Notes: generated by a model from the letters alone, not told the origin. DNA of 64,000 nt from Dugong dugon (GCA_030035585.1 CM057462.1:97485234-97549233), one strand, 5' to 3'; shown: positions 21,940-33,432, counted from the stretch's first letter. Made by a program: numbers and translations.

Positions 21940-22080
21940 ATTTTTCTAGCTGTGTGACCTTAGCTCAATTATTTAACCTCTCTGAATCTCAGTTCTCTTG
22001 ACTGTAACATGCAGATAAAAAGATTCACCTCATTGGATTTTTATGAGGATCAAATGAGATAATGTGGAAAAGCTTTTAGT
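21940..22080 (+). repeat. MIR
   Basis: 'ctagctgtgtgaccttagct', 'aacctctctgaatctcagtt' and 'ggatcaaatgagataatgtg' are the MIR core and 3' region. Confidence 0.85.
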
Positions 22081-22289
22081 GACTTCCTTTTCAGGCCAAG
22101 GTGGGAAAACAGGTGCCAGACTTACCTTCCTGCCTGAAACAACCCAAAACTTACTAAAATAGATTTTAAAAATGGGTTGCCTGGATAGCAGGCAACAAAG
22201 GACAGTGATAGATGAGAGAAAGGAAACAAATGAGGTGAGGGCCCCACCTTACTGCCTTGAGAGAGTTTCTAGGCAGCAGAGCCAGAACT

Positions 22290-22570
22290 CAGGCAAAGTA
22301 AATTTCAAAGCCAAAAATATTACCAAGAATAACAAAGGTCATTTTATAATAATAAAGGGGTCAATCTATCAAGAAGAGATAACAATCCTCAACATATATG
22401 CACCTAATAAAAGAACTTCTAAATACATAAAGCAAAAACTGATAGACGAGCAAGGAGAAATAGATTAATCCACAAGATAGGTTTTTCCTAATAAATTACT
22501 TTCATTTTTGACCCGGGTGACAAATTAACAATGTGACAAATTAGTCAACTCAAAATAATTTAAGAGTAAT
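22290..22570 (+). pseudogene. Old L1 ORF2 endonuclease fragment
   Basis: The translation GHFIIIKGSIYQEEITILN followed by IYAPNKRTSKYIKQ resembles the N-terminal endonuclease region of L1 ORF2. The frame ends soon after. It is a short relic without flanking L1 sequence that I can identify. Confidence 0.7.
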
Positions 22571-22576
22571 AATATA

Positions 22577-22745
22577 AAGCCCTGGTGGCGCCAGTGGCTA
22601 GGCGTTCACTGCTAACGAAAAATGTTGGCAGTGCAAATCCACCAGCTGCTCCTTGGAAACCCTATGGGGGCAGATCTACTTTGTCCTATAGGGCCACTAT
22701 GACTCGGAATCAGCTTGACGGCAATGGGTTTTATTTTTTTGGTTT
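22577..22745 (+). repeat. AfroSINE
   Basis: Head 'gccctggtggcgccagtggc', 'ctccttggaaaccctatggg', tail 'gactcggaatcagcttgacg' and a T-rich end. Confidence 0.93.
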
Positions 22746-23134
22746 AATGCTATAAAAGATAAGAACAGCCAGGCTATATTTACTAGAGAGGATATTTGGA
22801 TGATGAAGTATTAGAGAAGCTGTGAGAGGACTTGGATAAGGAGAGGAGAAAATAGAGTGCTGTAAAGAGGTGCTGGAAGTACAGCAAGAGCATTGGCAAA
22901 ACTAAAGCAACTGGTGTGTAAGATGACATAATAGGGTATTAGAGACCAGGATTAATATCGTGAACAAGGCAGAGAGTTGCAAAGAAGATGCCCATCAAAA
23001 ATATTTCTCTCCCTCCCAAAAACACTCCTTAGGCTAACCAAGTTGTAAGATTGCCTCCTTTGAAAGTTGAACCAGATGGTCTTTATAACCTGATTTTACA
23101 TGGATAAAAATCTAAAAGGATGATGTGCTGGTTG

Positions 23135-23555
23135 GCATAGGCTAGCTGCTGCTGTAAATAAGCCTGAAATTCAATAGTTTAACATAATAAAAATTTATTT
23201 TTCTTTTATGTCACAATCCAATATAGTTCTGCAGCAGGGTTCTGTTCTGTGTGGCCATTCAAGGACCCAGGCCCCTTTTGTCGTGTCTCTGCTCCTCTCT
23301 CCATCTTTGAATTCTGTTCCTTTAGCTAGTGGATGGGAAAGGAGAACCAAGAATGCATGAAGAAGGTTTTTATGATTCAAGCCTGGAAGTGGCATGTGCC
23401 ATGTAGGTTCACATTCTACTGGCCAAACCTCAGATTCATGGCTTTACCTAACCTCAGGATGTCGTCCAGCTATGTGCCCAGGAAGAAAAACAGAGCACAG
23501 ATATTTGTAAGCAACAACAATCCTGCAAAAGATGTCCCTATGCTGTTCATTTATT
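23135..23555 (-). repeat. Old LTR-like repeat, family uncertain
   Basis: 'taaaaatttatttttctttt', 'tgtcacaatccaatatagtt', 'ggtttttatgattcaagcct', 'ctatgtgcccaggaagaaaa' resemble antisense ancient mammalian LTRs. Identity is by general resemblance only. Confidence 0.4.
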
Positions 23556-23769
23556 GATGCTCTGAGAATCACACTGCTTTGTTGAGCACTGAGCTTAACT
23601 CCACATTTGTTTTCTAAATGACTTCAGTGGTTTTTATTACAGTAAATGCTCATAGAAAGAATTTGAACCAGAGTCAAACATGATTATTTTATAACATTAC
23701 TGAATGAAAACAAAACATTTAAAAGACAAAATAAGGCTTAATACAGCATCAAATTTCAGAATGTTAGAG

Positions 23770-23905
23770 AAGAGTCTTACAAATCATCTAATTCAATCTC
23801 CTAATTTTGCAGTTAAGTAAATTGAGACCAGAAGAGGCTAAATCGTGTGTCCAAACCTATATAGACAAATAGTAAAAGAGCTGGGGTCCAAACTTGATGG
23901 TGTGA
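23770..23905 (-). repeat. MIR
   Basis: Antisense MIR-like: 'aatctcctaattttgcagtt', 'agtaaattgagaccagaaga'. Confidence 0.5.
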
Positions 23906-23936
23906 GCTCACTCTTTAAACTACCAACAAGAATTTA

Positions 23937-24463
23937 ACACAGCAAGATAAAAAATCCCCACATACCCACGTTCATTGCAGCATTATTCACAACAGCAAAA
24001 AGATGGAAACAACCTAAGTGCCTATCAACAGATAAATGGATAAACAAATTATACTATATCACAAAATTATAGTAAATCACAAAAGGACAAATATTGTATG
24101 AGATTACTATTAAATAAAAACTCAAGAAAATGTTTATACACAGAAAAAAAAAACTTTGATGGTCACAAGGGAGGAGAGGGGTAGGGAGACAGTAGACAAG
24201 TGGTAACTTTAGTGAAGGGAAGACAATGTACAACATAGGAGAAGTCAGCATAATTTGACCAAGGCAAAGCCATAGAAGCTTCCTAGACACATCCAAACAC
24301 CTTGAGGGACCAAGTTACTGATGCTGAGCACCAGGACCATAGTCTCAGGGGACATCTAGGTAAATTGGCATAGCATATCATAATAATCATAAAGAAATTG
24401 TTTTACATGCTACTTTGGTGAGTAGCTTCTGGGATCTTAAAGGCTTGCAAGCATCCCTCTAAA

Positions 24464-24509
<46 letters not shown>

Positions 24510-25146
24510 CTCATCTTGTTTGGAGCAAAGGAGAATGAAGAAAACCATAGACACAAGGTAAATATTAGTCTAAAGGACTAATGGACCACATGAACCACAG
24601 CTTCCACCAGCCTGAACCCAGTAGAACTAGGTGGTGCCCAGCTACCACCAGCAACTGCTCTGAAAGGGATCACAATAGAGGGTTCCAGACAGAGAGGGGA
24701 AGAAAAATGCAGAACAAAATTCAAATTCACAAAAAAAGACCAGACTTACTGGTCTGACAGAGACTGGAGGAATCCCTGAGATTATGGCTTCCAGACACCC
24801 TGCTAACTCAGAAATAAAGCGACTTCCAAAGTCTACCGTTCAGCCAAAGATTAGACTAGCCTATAAACAAACGATAACACACTTGAGGAACTTGCTTCTT
24901 AGTTCAGTCACGTATGCAAGACCAAATGGGCAACACTCACCCAAAAACAAAGAGGAGAAGGCAGGAAGGCACAGGAAACCTGGATGAATGGGCACAGGGA
25001 GCCCGGGGTGTAAAATGAAAGGGGGAGAGTGCTGACACATTGCAGGGATTAGAACCAATGTCACAAAACAATTTGGGTATAAATTTTTGAATTAGAAACT
25101 CATTTGCACTGTAAACTTTCTACAAAAACAATGAAAAAAAATAGAT
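23937..25146 (+). mobile_element. L1 3' end (ORF2 terminus plus 3' UTR)
   Basis: Begins in the last codons of ORF2 ('tcattgcagcattattcaca', 'gcaaaaagatggaaacaacc'). A lineage-typical 3' UTR follows, with 'ggaccatagtctcaggggac', 'ttgtttggagcaaaggagaa', 'ggtgcccagctaccaccagc', 'gaccagacttactggtctga', and the terminal 'ttgcactgtaaactttctac' before an A-rich tail. A (TA)n tract at 24466-24505 is internal. The same 3' UTR occurs at 50040 (plus) and at 51037 and 57216 (minus). Confidence 0.85.
24466..24505. repeat. (TA)n microsatellite
   Basis: About 19 uninterrupted TA units within the L1 3' UTR. Confidence 0.97.
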
Positions 25147-25706
25147 AAAAAGTCCTCATGTTATACTTTTAAAAGGCACACAACAATTCAACAATTTAGT
25201 CTTTAAGCTACATAGCCACGTAAAGGAACGTAGCTTTTATTTTTTAATAAATGTTTTGCTATTTTAACTGATGAAATGATAATAACAGTCTACCAGAGAA
25301 GTTCTGTTGCTTGTGGATTAATGAACTAGTTGTTACAGCAGTCAAGGGGGGTCTCCTTCTTTGGGAAATAGATCAGCTTTCTTGGTTTCTATAGTTATAA
25401 ATTTAGATGAAGTCAGAAATCTGACAGTGCTTTTAGAATAGCGACATTTTTCAGTACTACACATAGACTTGTTTTGCAAAGAGTGTTCTTTTTCTGATTC
25501 TGATCTATCTAAGTGCTCCCATTTTCCTCTTCTTCCTCTCCATCATTTGTATACACCATGACACAGGATTAAGGGATTACATGTGAATGGATTTTTCAGG
25601 CAAATGGAGTTTACCTCTTTTACCAAAATTTAATAATTTTCGGAGGAAATATTTCTAGACTGTGCCATGTACTTACCTATCCTTTTGTAAAGAGCCTTGG
25701 TATCTT
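25147..25706. other. Single-copy DNA
   Basis: No gene or repeat recognised. Confidence 0.4.
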
Positions 25707-25717
25707 CTCTTAAATAC

Positions 25718-25878
25718 CTGTGAAAAAGCCATTGCTGTCGAGTCGATTCCAACTCTTAGCAACAATATAGGGCAGAGTAGAACAGCCCCTAGGGTTTCCA
25801 AGGAGTGCCTGATGGATTTGGACTGCTGACCTTTTGGTTAGCAGCTGAACTGTTAACCACTATGCCACCAGGGTTTCC
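25718..25878 (-). repeat. AfroSINE
   Basis: Antisense copy with 'gctgtcgagtcgattccaac', 'ccttttggttagcagctgaa' and 'ctatgccaccagggtttcc'. Flanked by ctcttaaatac (25707-25717) and ctctttaatac (25879-25889). Confidence 0.95.
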
Positions 25879-25894
25879 CTCTTTAATACAGAGC

Positions 25895-26135
25895 TTAGTA
25901 ATTGGGAGCAGAGGCTTGAAGCCAGACTGCCTAGGTTCAAGTCCTGGCTCTGACCCATACCAGCTGGGTGACCTGACGCACGTTATTTAATTTCTCTGTG
26001 CCTCAGTTTCTTCATTTATAAAAAGAGAATAATATTAGTATCTTCCTCTTAAATTAGTTGTGAAGGATAAAAGTTAACATATATAAGGCACTTCAAACAG
26101 TGTCTTGTATATAATAAGTACTTTATACTTAATAT
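25895..26135 (+). repeat. MIR, near full length
   Basis: tRNA-like head 'cctaggttcaagtcctggct', core 'gctgggtgacctgacgcacg', 'tgtgcctcagtttcttcatt', 3' end 'gtgtcttgtatataataagt'. Confidence 0.92.
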
Positions 26136-26140
26136 ATATT

Positions 26141-26350
26141 AAGAAGCCTTGGTGGCACAGTGTGGTTAAGTGCTCAGTTGCTAACTGAAAGGTCGGCTGT
26201 TAGAACCCACCCAGCTGCTCCACAGGAGAAGGCTGTGGCAATCTGCTTCTGTAAAAATTATAGCCTTGGAAACCCTGTGGGGCAGTTCTACTCTGTCCAG
26301 TAGGGTCGCTATGAGTCGGTATCAACTCGACGGCACACAACATCAACAAC
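26141..26350 (+). repeat. AfroSINE (long form)
   Basis: Head 'gccttggtggcacagtgtgg', internal 'ggctgtggcaatctgcttct', tail 'gtcgctatgagtcggtatca' ending in catcaacaac. Confidence 0.95.
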
Positions 26351-26554
26351 GGTATGCATTAACTCAAGGAGTCACAGTCTACGCTTGTGGAGGGAACTGA
26401 GGGAAAGGCAAGCATTAATTAATTAAATTCGCAAATACATTTTACCAACTTGTGATAAGAGATAGGAAAGAAAAGTACTAGATGCTGTAGAGTGTTGACA
26501 GGGGAACCAGATTTAGCCTGGCATTGTATTGTAGAGTTCTTTACATTTTAGCTT

Positions 26555-26672
26555 TTCCTATGAATGTGTGAATTTTTCGAAAGCAAGAAGCATGTCTTAA
26601 TCTTCCTTATATAACTGTCAGTAGGCACAGTATCTGGCACATAGCAGGGGCCTGAGATTACTTTGGAAAGAG
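26555..26672 (+). repeat. L2 3' terminus
   Basis: 'gaaagcaagaagcatgtctt' followed by 'cacagtatctggcacatagc', the conserved L2 3' end. Confidence 0.7.
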
Positions 26673-26699
26673 AGATTAAAGGAAGAAAAGGGGAAAAAA

Positions 26700-27070
26700 C
26701 TCTCAATTCTGCAGATACCACCACGAGAATATAAAGATATTGGAGGCGACTCTTTTGCAGGGGGTGGAGAATTCTGCTTGCTGGTGACCCCGCCACCTGC
26801 AGAGGTGCAGCACTGCCATGCGAGGGTCACTGTCCCAGTGATTCCCTGCATCGGCAGGCGTAATGAGTATATATCCATTTATGCATTAAGGCTCCTTCAC
26901 TTTGTTCAAAGCAGTCTGTCAGGTCTTCCCAGAGGGCTGACTTGCTTATTTTATACAGGGTTCTTAGAATACTGCTGACATGTTTGATGATAAGGGAGTC
27001 TTGGGAAGCAGGTGTTGCTTATCTTAGGGAAAGACAGCAAACTATGTTTGCAGGCAGATTTTTCCTCCTC
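26700..27070. other. Single-copy DNA with retained CpGs
   Basis: No repeat recognised. The part at about 26745-26900 has several CpGs and a small palindrome, CACCTGCAGAGGTG. Possibly regulatory, but weakly supported. Confidence 0.3.
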
Positions 27071-27072
27071 TC

Positions 27073-27138
27073 TTTAGGGTCACTATGAGTCAGAATCGAC
27101 TTGACGGCAACGGGTTATTTATTTATTTGTTTTTCTTG
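27073..27138 (+). repeat. AfroSINE 3' fragment
   Basis: 'gggtcactatgagtcagaat' and 'cgacttgacggcaacgggtt', then an ATTT-rich tail. Only the RTE-like end of the SINE is present. Confidence 0.9.
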
Positions 27139-27240
27139 AGAGTTTAGCAGTTTGAAAACGCTGCCTTCAGCCTGGCCTGGAATACAGCGTGAAGGAGAAA
27201 TAGATGGATGCGGGACTGAAGGGCCCCTGCCTTTCTCTTA

Positions 27241-27440
27241 GAGTCCCTAGATGGTGCAAATGGTTAAACGCTTGACTACTAACCATAAAGGTTGGCAATT
27301 TGAACATGGAAAGAAAGGCCTGGCAATCTGCTTCCAAAAGGTTGCAGCCTTGAAAACCTGTGGAGGTCAGTTCTACTTTGCAACACATGGGGTCACAGTG
27401 AGTTGGAATCAACTCTATGGCAAATGGATTTTTTTCTTTT
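27241..27440 (+). repeat. AfroSINE
   Basis: Head 'gagtccctagatggtgcaaa', body 'aaaggcctggcaatctgctt', tail 'gtcacagtgagttggaatca' followed by a T/C-rich tract. Confidence 0.9.
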
Positions 27441-27769
27441 TCTTTCTTTCTCTCCTCCTTTTTTTTTCCCCCTTCTCCTGGCCTGAGAGGCCAACATCAC
27501 AGATCACCCAGTATAAGCCTCCCACCTGCTAGAAGAGAAACCTGAGGGGCAAGTGGTCAAGTGCCTTGCCCCAGGTCATGTGGTGGCAGAGCCTGAAGTC
27601 CTTAGACCTGTATGTATCTTTCTCTACTCCATAACAAAGGGAAATTTTAAAAGTATGACTCAACTTGAAAAAAATCTATGAATAAATTAGGAGAGACAAG
27701 GAAGAGACTGAGTTGCTTGGACTCCAATTTTAAATTTGAAAGCCTATTTCAAAAAATGCAACCAAAACA

Positions 27770-28015
27770 GTTAATAATGACAATAATAGCAGCAAACACT
27801 TATATGTTATTTATTATTTGCTGGTCATCATTTTGAGAATTTTATATATACAAATTCATTTAATTCTCATAACCAATCCATGACCTATGTTCTATTACTA
27901 TCCCTTTTTTACAGATGAGGAAACTGAGGTATGCAAGGTTGAACAACTTGCCCACAGTCACACACAGAGTAGGCTGAAGGGTTAGGATTCAGGTAATATT
28001 AACTAAAGAAAGATT
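27770..28015 (-). repeat. MIR, near full length
   Basis: Antisense MIR: 'ttcatttaattctcataacc', 'ttttttacagatgaggaaac', 'tgaggtatgcaaggttgaac'. Confidence 0.88.
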
Positions 28016-28066
28016 TAATTAAGTACTAAGGGAAGACAGTATCATTGAATGCCTACTATGTGCTAG

Positions 28067-28461
28067 TAGTAGGCTACCGCCACCCTCAGTTCGTTGTACT
28101 GTGGTGGCTTGCATATTGCTATGATGCTGGAAGCTATTCTACCAGTACTCAAATACCAGCAGGGTCACCCATGGTTTATAGGTCTCAGTGGAACTTCTAG
28201 ACTAAGACAGACTAGGATGAAAGGTTTGGCGATCTTCTGAAAATTAGCCAAGGAAAACTTTATGGATCACAGCAGAATACTGTCGGACATAGTGCTGGAA
28301 GATGAGCTCTTAGGTTGGAAGGCACTCAAAATACACAGTGGTTGAAAAAAATGGTCTTGAGCATACCAGCGATTGTGAAGATGGCACAGAACTGAGCAAT
28401 GTTTCGTTTTGTTCACATGGGGTGGCCAAAAGTCAGAGACAGCTTAACAACTAACAACAAC
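28067..28461 (+). repeat. RTE-tailed non-autonomous element (395 bp)
   Basis: Flanked by a perfect 12-bp target duplication, actatgtgctag (28055-28066 and 28462-28473), which fixes both ends. The body has 'tggtggcttgcatattgcta' and 'agactaagacagactaggat'. The last ~110 bp match the RTE 3' end ('gcgattgtgaagatggcaca', 'gcaatgtttcgttttgttca') and end in acaacaac. It shares its body with 4205-4540 (minus) and 42317-42691, but its first ~50 bp are not tRNA-Gly-like. It codes for nothing. Confidence 0.88.
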
Positions 28462-28473
28462 ACTATGTGCTAG

Positions 28474-29128
28474 GCGTTTTATGTGTTTGTCAGGGTGCAG
28501 TTCTCTGTCCTTTTAATACAGTCGCATTCTCACTGTTGGTAGGGACAGGCTGTTCATACTACACATCAAAGCTACGTTAAGAGAGGCAGGCAATCAGACT
28601 CAGCAAGGGTCTTGTTTTCTTTCAGGAGCTCCCCTCAGATGACCTGAGGAGCAGGGCTTCTCTCAGGTTCAGACATAAGGGACTGAGCCAAGCCTTAGCT
28701 AGGACCCAGGGTAGAGGATAGAAAAGAAAAAGGAAGTGCAAAGGGCATAGAGAGGGAACTTCTGTATGGGGGAAAACTGTGTGTGGACTGAAAGAAAGCC
28801 TGTTGGAAATAGTAGCTAAACAGTTGTCAGCACCCTCTGGATTTTAAGTGTGTTTGTGATTCAGTTATAAACTGAGCTCTTTCTGGTAATGGATAATACC
28901 TGCATGCACTTTCAGTTGCTGTACTGCATTACAGGCAGGGCTATAGGTATTGCATCTTGTCCCACCATCAAAATAGCCCTCTGAGTTAAATATTATATTT
29001 CTGTTTATACAAGTAAGTCAACTGAGACCTAGAGAACTTACCCAAGGTGAGGCGGAGTAAGGCCTGACACTAGGTCTGTGGTTTTGAAAGTGACATGCTT
29101 TGCATCACCCTCCCCACCACCACCACCA
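28474..29128. other. Single-copy DNA with a MIR-like end
   Basis: Nothing recognised at 28474-28930. At about 28940-29060 an antisense MIR-like patch ('gtcaactgagacctagagaa'). Confidence 0.4.
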
Positions 29129-29328
29129 GTTGCTGTGGTGTTGACATGATCATCATGGTGATCCCATGTGTGTCAGAGTAGAGCTGTGCTCTACAGGATT
29201 TTCAATGGCTGATTTTTCAAAATTAGATTGCCAAGACTTTATCCCCAGGCACCTCTAGGTGAGCTCGAACCTCCAATCTTTCAGTTAGCAGCCAAGAACG
29301 TTAACCGTTTGCACCACCCAGGGACTCC
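29129..29328 (-). repeat. AfroSINE (older subtype)
   Basis: Antisense copy with 'gtgtcagagtagagctgtgc', 'ggcacctctaggtgagctcg', 'ttcagttagcagccaagaac' and 'gcaccacccagggactcc'. The extra 'aggcacctct' segment marks a subtype shared with 33233-33432. Confidence 0.9.
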
Positions 29329-30460
29329 TTCCATTACCCCAGATTGTGGTTAAGTCTTCAGCCCAGCCCACAAATGCTCCTCTCCCTTGACCCATAGGTT
29401 AGCAAAGTCAGGATACCAGTTGTGTAAGTCTTAAGCTTTGGGTCCCTTCTCTGTCCCTCACCTCCACCTCCCAGAAACCTCCATGTGAGTCTTCAGGGCC
29501 CGATGCTGCTCTTGAAGAGGACAGTAAAACCAGGACAACGTTGGGAAGCTGGAGAAGGACAAATGACTGGCCTATACAAGAATGCCTCAGCAGAAGCTCA
29601 CAGGAGTGTCAGTGGGGTCCCAGGCCCCTTTTCATCACGGAGGTGCTTGGAATCAGACTATCAACAGCATCCCGAAATAGAAAGCATCAAACAGCCCAGA
29701 GGCTTTCATTTTTGAGTCGCCGCAGAGGTGGCCAGCACAGGAAGCATTAGCACATTTTGCTCTTCTAGGAATAAAAGAACCACAACTGTGTCCTTGAGTC
29801 TGTGAAACAATGTTAACTAGAGGGAGGGGTCAGGAGAGAGGTACTTGTGGTGGTTTATGGGCAGGAGATGAGAGAAACCACAGGGCTCATTTGCCCGGCA
29901 CTAATGGATCTGAAGTGAGGAGCCTTGATGCCAAGGGTACTGCTGCCTTGAAATGAGAAGAACTGAGAACAAGGGAAGTCCATTAGCATCAAGTCTGTAT
30001 TTCTCCTCCTCTGTAGCTGGACTCAGTCTCACAGGGAGAAAAGACCAACAATTGTCATCCTCAAGAGCTTTGCCCATTAGTGTCAAATTATCCAGGAGGG
30101 AGATGGCAAAAAAACAAAAAAAAAAAACCAAAAAACTGTAGTAGTGTAAACAGAGGGACTCAGAAGCTTACTAGGAAGCCTTTCTCCTCTGCCCAGGAAG
30201 ACGATTAGCTGGGAAGCAGGGCAGAGACTTGTTCCTTCACCCCCTACACCTATGGCCTCTTAGCCAGAGACTGCCTTACTTACACAGGATCTGAATCAAG
30301 TCCCCTAACTAAGGCGAGGCAAGCCACCACAACTGCAGTGTTACCTGCTAATTGGGAATTTCAAGTATTTCAGCTCCGGGCCATCATTAATTTCACCAAA
30401 ATAAAATTGTTTTGATCTACAAGAACCCAAAATAATGCCATTAAAATAATAATATTATCT
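29329..30460. other. Single-copy DNA
   Basis: No repeat recognised. Two overlapping frames at 29485-29750 (76 and 69 codons) and a pair on opposite strands near 29901-30141 have no motifs and no support as genes. Confidence 0.45.
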
Positions 30461-30469
30461 AATATTTAT

Positions 30470-30639
30470 AAGGAGCCCTGGTGACACAGTGGTTAAGAGT
30501 TTGACTGCTAACCAAAAGGTCAGCAGTTAGAATTCACCAGCTGCTCGTTGAAAACCCTATGTGGTAGTTCTACTCTGTCCTATGTGGTTGCTATGAGTTG
30601 GAATTGACTCTGTGCCAACGAGTTTGGTTTTTGGTTTTT
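30470..30639 (+). repeat. AfroSINE (short form)
   Basis: Head 'gccctggtgacacagtggtt', tail 'ggttgctatgagttggaatt' ending ggtttttggttttt. Flanked by aatatttat at 30461-30469 and 30640-30648. Inserted beside an antisense MIR (30640-30780). Confidence 0.95.
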
Positions 30640-30780
30640 AATATTTATGAGCACTTACTTTTGTCCAGGTATCATTTTAAGTGCATTACAAGTATTGACC
30701 CATTTAACTCTTAAGTAATCTCAAGAGGTAGGAACTGTCTATGTTCTCATATTTAAACAAAGACGTTGAGGCACAGTGGG
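30640..30780 (-). repeat. MIR
   Basis: Antisense MIR: 'gagcacttacttttgtccag', 'acccatttaactcttaagta', 'gttgaggcac'. Confidence 0.75.
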
Positions 30781-30784
30781 ATAA

Positions 30785-31268
30785 GTGTTTTGGCCATCTA
30801 TTGCCAGTTAACAAACTACTCCAACACATTCTGGCCTAAAACAACAATTTGTTATGATAATATCTTATGTTTTTTGATGCTGGAATTCAGACAGAGCACA
30901 ACAGAGTTAGTTCTACTCTGCTCCATGAAGTCTAGGACCACAGTTGGGATGACATGAATGCCTAGGTACTGGTTGGGCAGCTCTTTCTCTCTCCATGGTC
31001 TTTTTCCACATGGCTAGCTTGGGTTTCCCCACAGCATGATGGCCTCAAGGTAGTTGTACTTCTCCCATGGGGCCACAGAAGCTCTAACTAAGTGTTTCAA
31101 GGGGCCTGGGTGGAAGCTGCAAGGCTTCTTATGACCTGGCCTCAGAAGCTGCATTCTATTGGTCAGGCAAGTCTCTAAGACCGGTCAAGATTAAAGGAGA
31201 AAAAAATAGAATCTACCTCTAAATAGAAGGAGTAGCAAAGAATTTCCGGCCATTTAAAATCTGCCACA
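30785..31268 (-). repeat. Old LTR-like repeat, family uncertain
   Basis: 'ggaagctgcaaggcttctta', 'cattctattggtcaggcaag' and 'aatagaatctacctctaaat' resemble antisense ancient mammalian LTR ends. The solo LTR at 31274 is inserted at its edge. Confidence 0.5.
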
Positions 31269-31273
31269 GCAAG

Positions 31274-31780
31274 TGTCATGGATTGAATTGTGTCTCCCAA
31301 AAATAGCTGTTAACTTGGCTAGATCATGATTCCCAGTATTGTATGGTTGTCTACCATTTTGTCATCTGATGTGATTTCCCTATGTGCTGTAAATCCTATC
31401 ACTATGATGTAATGAGATGGATTAGTGGCAGTTATATTGATGAGATCTACCAGATTAGATAGTGTCTTAAGCCAATCTCTTTTGAGATATAAAAGACAGA
31501 AACGAGCAGAGAGACATGGGGACCTCATACCACCAAGAAAGCAGCGCCGGGAGCAGAGCGCATCCTTTGGACCTGAGATTCCTGCATTGAGATGCTCCCA
31601 GACCAAGGGAAGACTGACGACAAGGACCTTCCTCCAGAGCTGACAGAGAAAGCCTTCCCCTGGAGCCGGCACCCTGAATTCGGACTTCTAGCCTTGGGGA
31701 CTGTGAAAGAATAAACTTCTCTTTGTTAAAGCTATCCACTTATGGTATTTCTATTAGAGCAGCCCCAGATGAACAAGATA
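31274..31780 (+). repeat. Solo LTR, ERVL-MaLR type
   Basis: Starts TGTCATGGATTG and ends at aacaagata where the family has ACTAAGACA. A TATA-like tatаaaaga is preceded by 'gccaatctcttttgagatat', and there is a polyadenylation-like 'gaataaac' near the end. Flanking 5-mers gcaag (31269-31273) and gtaag (31781-31785) fit a target duplication with one change. A minus-strand frame of 117 codons is fortuitous. Confidence 0.88.
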
Positions 31781-31989
31781 GTAAGTAATCAAACCAGTCA
31801 TATAGCTAGTAAGTTGAAACACAGCTTCTTAACTCAGACACCCTCTTAACAACTGTGCCACATTTAGTAATCTGGAAATTGAATTTACGTATTATTGAGG
31901 CAAATCCAGTGGATGATGAATATTCTGGCATTCACTTGTAATTCAGTTGTTTGGAACACAGATCACATTTTCTTCTAAAGACATAACGT

Positions 31990-32400
31990 TTCCTTCTTCC
32001 CTTCCTCCTTTTCTTAAACATTCGTTAAGCACCAACTTTGCTTCAGCCATTGTCCCAGATATTAAGGATACAAAATGAACTAAATATTTTCTCTGTTCTT
32101 GATGCTTCTGTTCTCATAGTCTAAACAGGGGGACAAACACTAATTACTGTTCCATGTGATTAACACTGCATAATAGGAACTAACATGGGGATCCAGGAAG
32201 GAGTACCTAGTTCTACCTGAGAGCTCTGGGAAGACTTTCCAAAGGTGATAAGGTTTAAATTGAATCTTGGAGGATTAATAAGAACTTGCCAGGTAAAAAA
32301 GGAGAAACAACAGCATATTTAAGTATAAAGAGAACATGGCATATCTAGGGAACCAGCAGTCATTTGGCAGGTTTGAAGTACAGTGTGTTTGTTGGGGAGT
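31990..32400 (-). repeat. L2 LINE fragment
   Basis: Antisense L2: 'aaacattcgttaagcaccaa' with 'gtcccagatattaaggatac' at the 3' end, then 'gctctgggaagactttccaa' and 'aattgaatcttggaggatta'. Confidence 0.75.
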
Positions 32401-32855
32401 GGTGGGAAACAGACCAGAAAGACACCAAGAATTTGGGTAATTTGATGTTCTTGAAATTGCCGTATTAACCAGTCCTGGAGTTGCCTGACCTCCTGATTGC
32501 CCTCTATGTGAGATATTTCCATATTGTTTGAACCACATTGGTTTACGTTTTCTGTTCTTTGTGTTCAAAGGCATTGAGTCATTTAGGATGAATGTTGGCT
32601 GCATATTACATAAATCCTAGAATAATCATGGTTTAAACAACATAGAATTTTAATTCTCTTTTGATAAGAAGTGCTAATATAGGCAGTATAGGGTAGGCAT
32701 GCACTGTATGGTGACAAAGGCCTGGGATCTCTTTATTAACTTGTATGATTCTCAATAGATGGCTTCAGGATCAAGTTACAGGGTCGTTATCATGTCTACA
32801 TTCCAACCAGGAAGAAGGGAGGCTACAGATCACAACTTTTCCCATTTTAAGGACC
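32401..32855. other. Single-copy DNA
   Basis: No gene or repeat recognised. Two overlapping minus-strand frames extend into the L2 fragment and are not genes. Confidence 0.4.
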
Positions 32856-32868
32856 TAGAAACTACATG

Positions 32869-33042
32869 AGGAGCCCTAGTGGCGTAGTGGTTAAAGTGGT
32901 TCCTGTGCTAACGGAGAGGTCCACAGTTTGAACCCATCAACCACTCTGTAGGAGAAAGATATGGCAGTCTGATTCCCTGTGGGGCAGTTCTGCTCTGTCC
33001 TACAGGGTCAGAATTGACACTACAGCAATGGGTTTTGGGTTT
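32869..33042 (+). repeat. AfroSINE
   Basis: Head 'gccctagtggcgtagtggtt', 'aaagatatggcagtctgatt', tail 'cctacagggtcagaattgac' (internally shortened). The flanks share tagaaactac (from 32856 and from 33043). Confidence 0.93.
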
Positions 33043-33232
33043 TAGAAACTACGTACAACACTTCTGCTTGTATGCCATTGGTGAGAACTTAATCACAAGG
33101 ACGCACACATACGGAGTCTGGAAAAGATTGTCTTTTGTTTGGATGGCTATGCTTCCAAATAAAAATCTTCAGCTTTATTACTAAGGAAGAAGAGGAGGGA
33201 TATTGAGGAATGTTTTTCAGTTTCTATCACCC

Positions 33233-33432
33233 AGTTGCCATTGAGTGTATTCTGACTCCTGGTGATCCCATGTGTGTCAGAGTAGAACTGTACTCAATAG
33301 AGTTTTCAGTGGCTGATGTTTTGGAAGTAGATCTCCAGGCACCTTCTTCCAAGGCACCTCTGAGTGGACTTGAATCGCCAACCTTTCAGTTAGCAGCCAA
33401 GCATGTTAACTGTTTGCACCAATGAGGGACTC
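33233..33432 (-). repeat. AfroSINE (older subtype)
   Basis: Antisense: 'gtgtcagagtagaactgtac', 'gtagatctccaggcacctt', 'ttcagttagcagccaagcat', 'gcaccaatgagggactcc'. Same subtype as 29129-29328. Confidence 0.9.

Noticed and set aside
24466..24505. Origin or A/T switch element
   Set aside because: Pure TA dinucleotides inside an L1 3' UTR are explained as a microsatellite.
26745..26900. Strong regulatory call for the CpG-bearing block
   Set aside because: Only a small palindrome and a few CpGs support it, so it is listed as single-copy DNA without a functional claim.
31319..31739. Overlapping 117- and 90-codon minus-strand frames
   Set aside because: They are antisense readings of a solo LTR that repeats elsewhere in the window.
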